Assembly (NCBI GenBank): GCA_050012355.1
Contig: JBEKHI010000551.1
Location: 1-6,474 of the forward strand
Origin: JBEKHI01 sp050012355
Lineage (GTDB): Bacteria > Actinomycetota > Actinomycetes > Streptosporangiales > Streptosporangiaceae
Reading direction: 5' to 3'
DNA length: 6,474 nt
The position numbers and the translations under genes are program-made. The notes beneath the pieces were generated by a model. It did not search any database, was not told the origin of the DNA, and was given only the letters and a program-made list of their open reading frames with translations. The stretch's first letter is position 1; each line of letters begins with the position of its first letter. Positions 6,344 to 6,474 of the stretch are shown piece by piece.

Positions 6344-6474
6344 GTGACCGACGTCTGCGTGCATGGCGACGGCATCCTCGGCAACCACCGGAAGGTACAC
6401 CAGCCGCTGTCGGAAGACAGCCATTACGAGCGCGGATCGGGATTCACCGCCTTCGACACTCCCGTGGGGCGGCT
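6344..6474 (+). CDS. Carbon-nitrogen hydrolase (nitrilase superfamily), N-terminally deleted and cut by the window end
   Basis: Only 43 codons are in the window. They begin at GTG and read almost immediately into GDGILGNHRKVHQPLSE and then GSGFTAFDTPVGR, the central part of a nitrilase-superfamily fold. The lysine at residue 17 (HRKVH) is the catalytic Lys of the Glu-Lys-Cys triad, normally at about residue 110-130. The first ~100 residues, including the catalytic Glu, are therefore absent. They are not hidden upstream: the same frame there holds the radical SAM gene and its TGA (6338-6340). RKVHQP is closer to the amidase/carbamoylase branch than to the RKxxPTxxER of true nitrilases, so an amide substrate is as likely as a nitrile. 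The start has a strong ribosome binding site and a 3-base gap from the radical SAM stop, which suggests an in-frame internal deletion just after the original start. Whether the Cys half is intact lies outside the window. Confidence 0.75.
   Translation, partial: MTDVCVHGDGILGNHRKVHQPLSEDSHYERGSGFTAFDTPVGR

Noticed and set aside
1..6474. CRISPR arrays, tRNA/rRNA genes, insertion sequences or attachment sites
   Set aside because: No regularly spaced repeats, transposase-like proteins, terminal inverted repeats or tRNA-like segments were seen. Apart from the ~125-base divergent intergenic region the window is almost entirely coding.

Overview
The window is very GC-rich, with GC-biased third codon positions, ATG/GTG starts and tightly packed, overlapping genes. 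Together with the protein families present, this points to an actinomycete, probably a filamentous one. I cannot name the genus from sequence alone.

Layout. (1) Positions 1-1043, plus strand: the 3' end of an ABC-transporter ATPase gene and a complete ABC-2 type permease, forming one export module. (2) Positions 1040-2507, minus strand: an ECF sigma factor of the ECF42 type (sigma-2, sigma-4 and a long TPR-like C-terminal extension), preceded by its usual partner, a YciI/DGPF-domain gene. That partner is broken: a conserved central stretch is missing and the two halves are in different frames. A TGTCGA/CGT promoter-like element upstream fits ECF42 autoregulation. The permease and sigma genes converge and share the four bases CTAG at their stops. 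(3) Positions 2508-2633: a divergent intergenic region with putative promoters in both directions and a short inverted repeat between them. (4) Positions 2634 to the window end, plus strand: a compact operon of an MSMEG_0569-type flavin-dependent oxidoreductase, an amidohydrolase, an MSMEG_0572/Sll0783-type nitrogen-starvation protein, an MSMEG_0568-type radical SAM enzyme, and the start of a carbon-nitrogen hydrolase (nitrilase superfamily) gene.

The operon belongs to the Nit1C-like (MSMEG_0565-0572 / sll0783-0787) conserved clusters. Related clusters are linked to nitrogen starvation in cyanobacteria and to cyanide assimilation in Pseudomonas; their exact chemistry is not settled as far as I know. 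Here the cluster is a variant, with a metal-dependent amidohydrolase between the flavoenzyme and the Sll0783-like gene. Overlapping or near-touching gene ends (4-nt overlap, 10-nt gap, 1-nt overlap, 3-nt gap) argue for co-transcription and coupled translation. A reasonable inference is that the flavoenzyme and radical SAM enzyme modify or build a small nitrogenous molecule and the two hydrolases release nitrogen from it.

The main surprise is signs of internal deletion. The YciI gene has lost its centre and its frame. The carbon-nitrogen hydrolase keeps a good ribosome binding site and start codon but begins almost at its catalytic lysine, lacking roughly the first 100 residues, including the catalytic glutamate. 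The sigma factor also looks a few residues short after its YLIFNEG motif. These may be real lesions or assembly errors.
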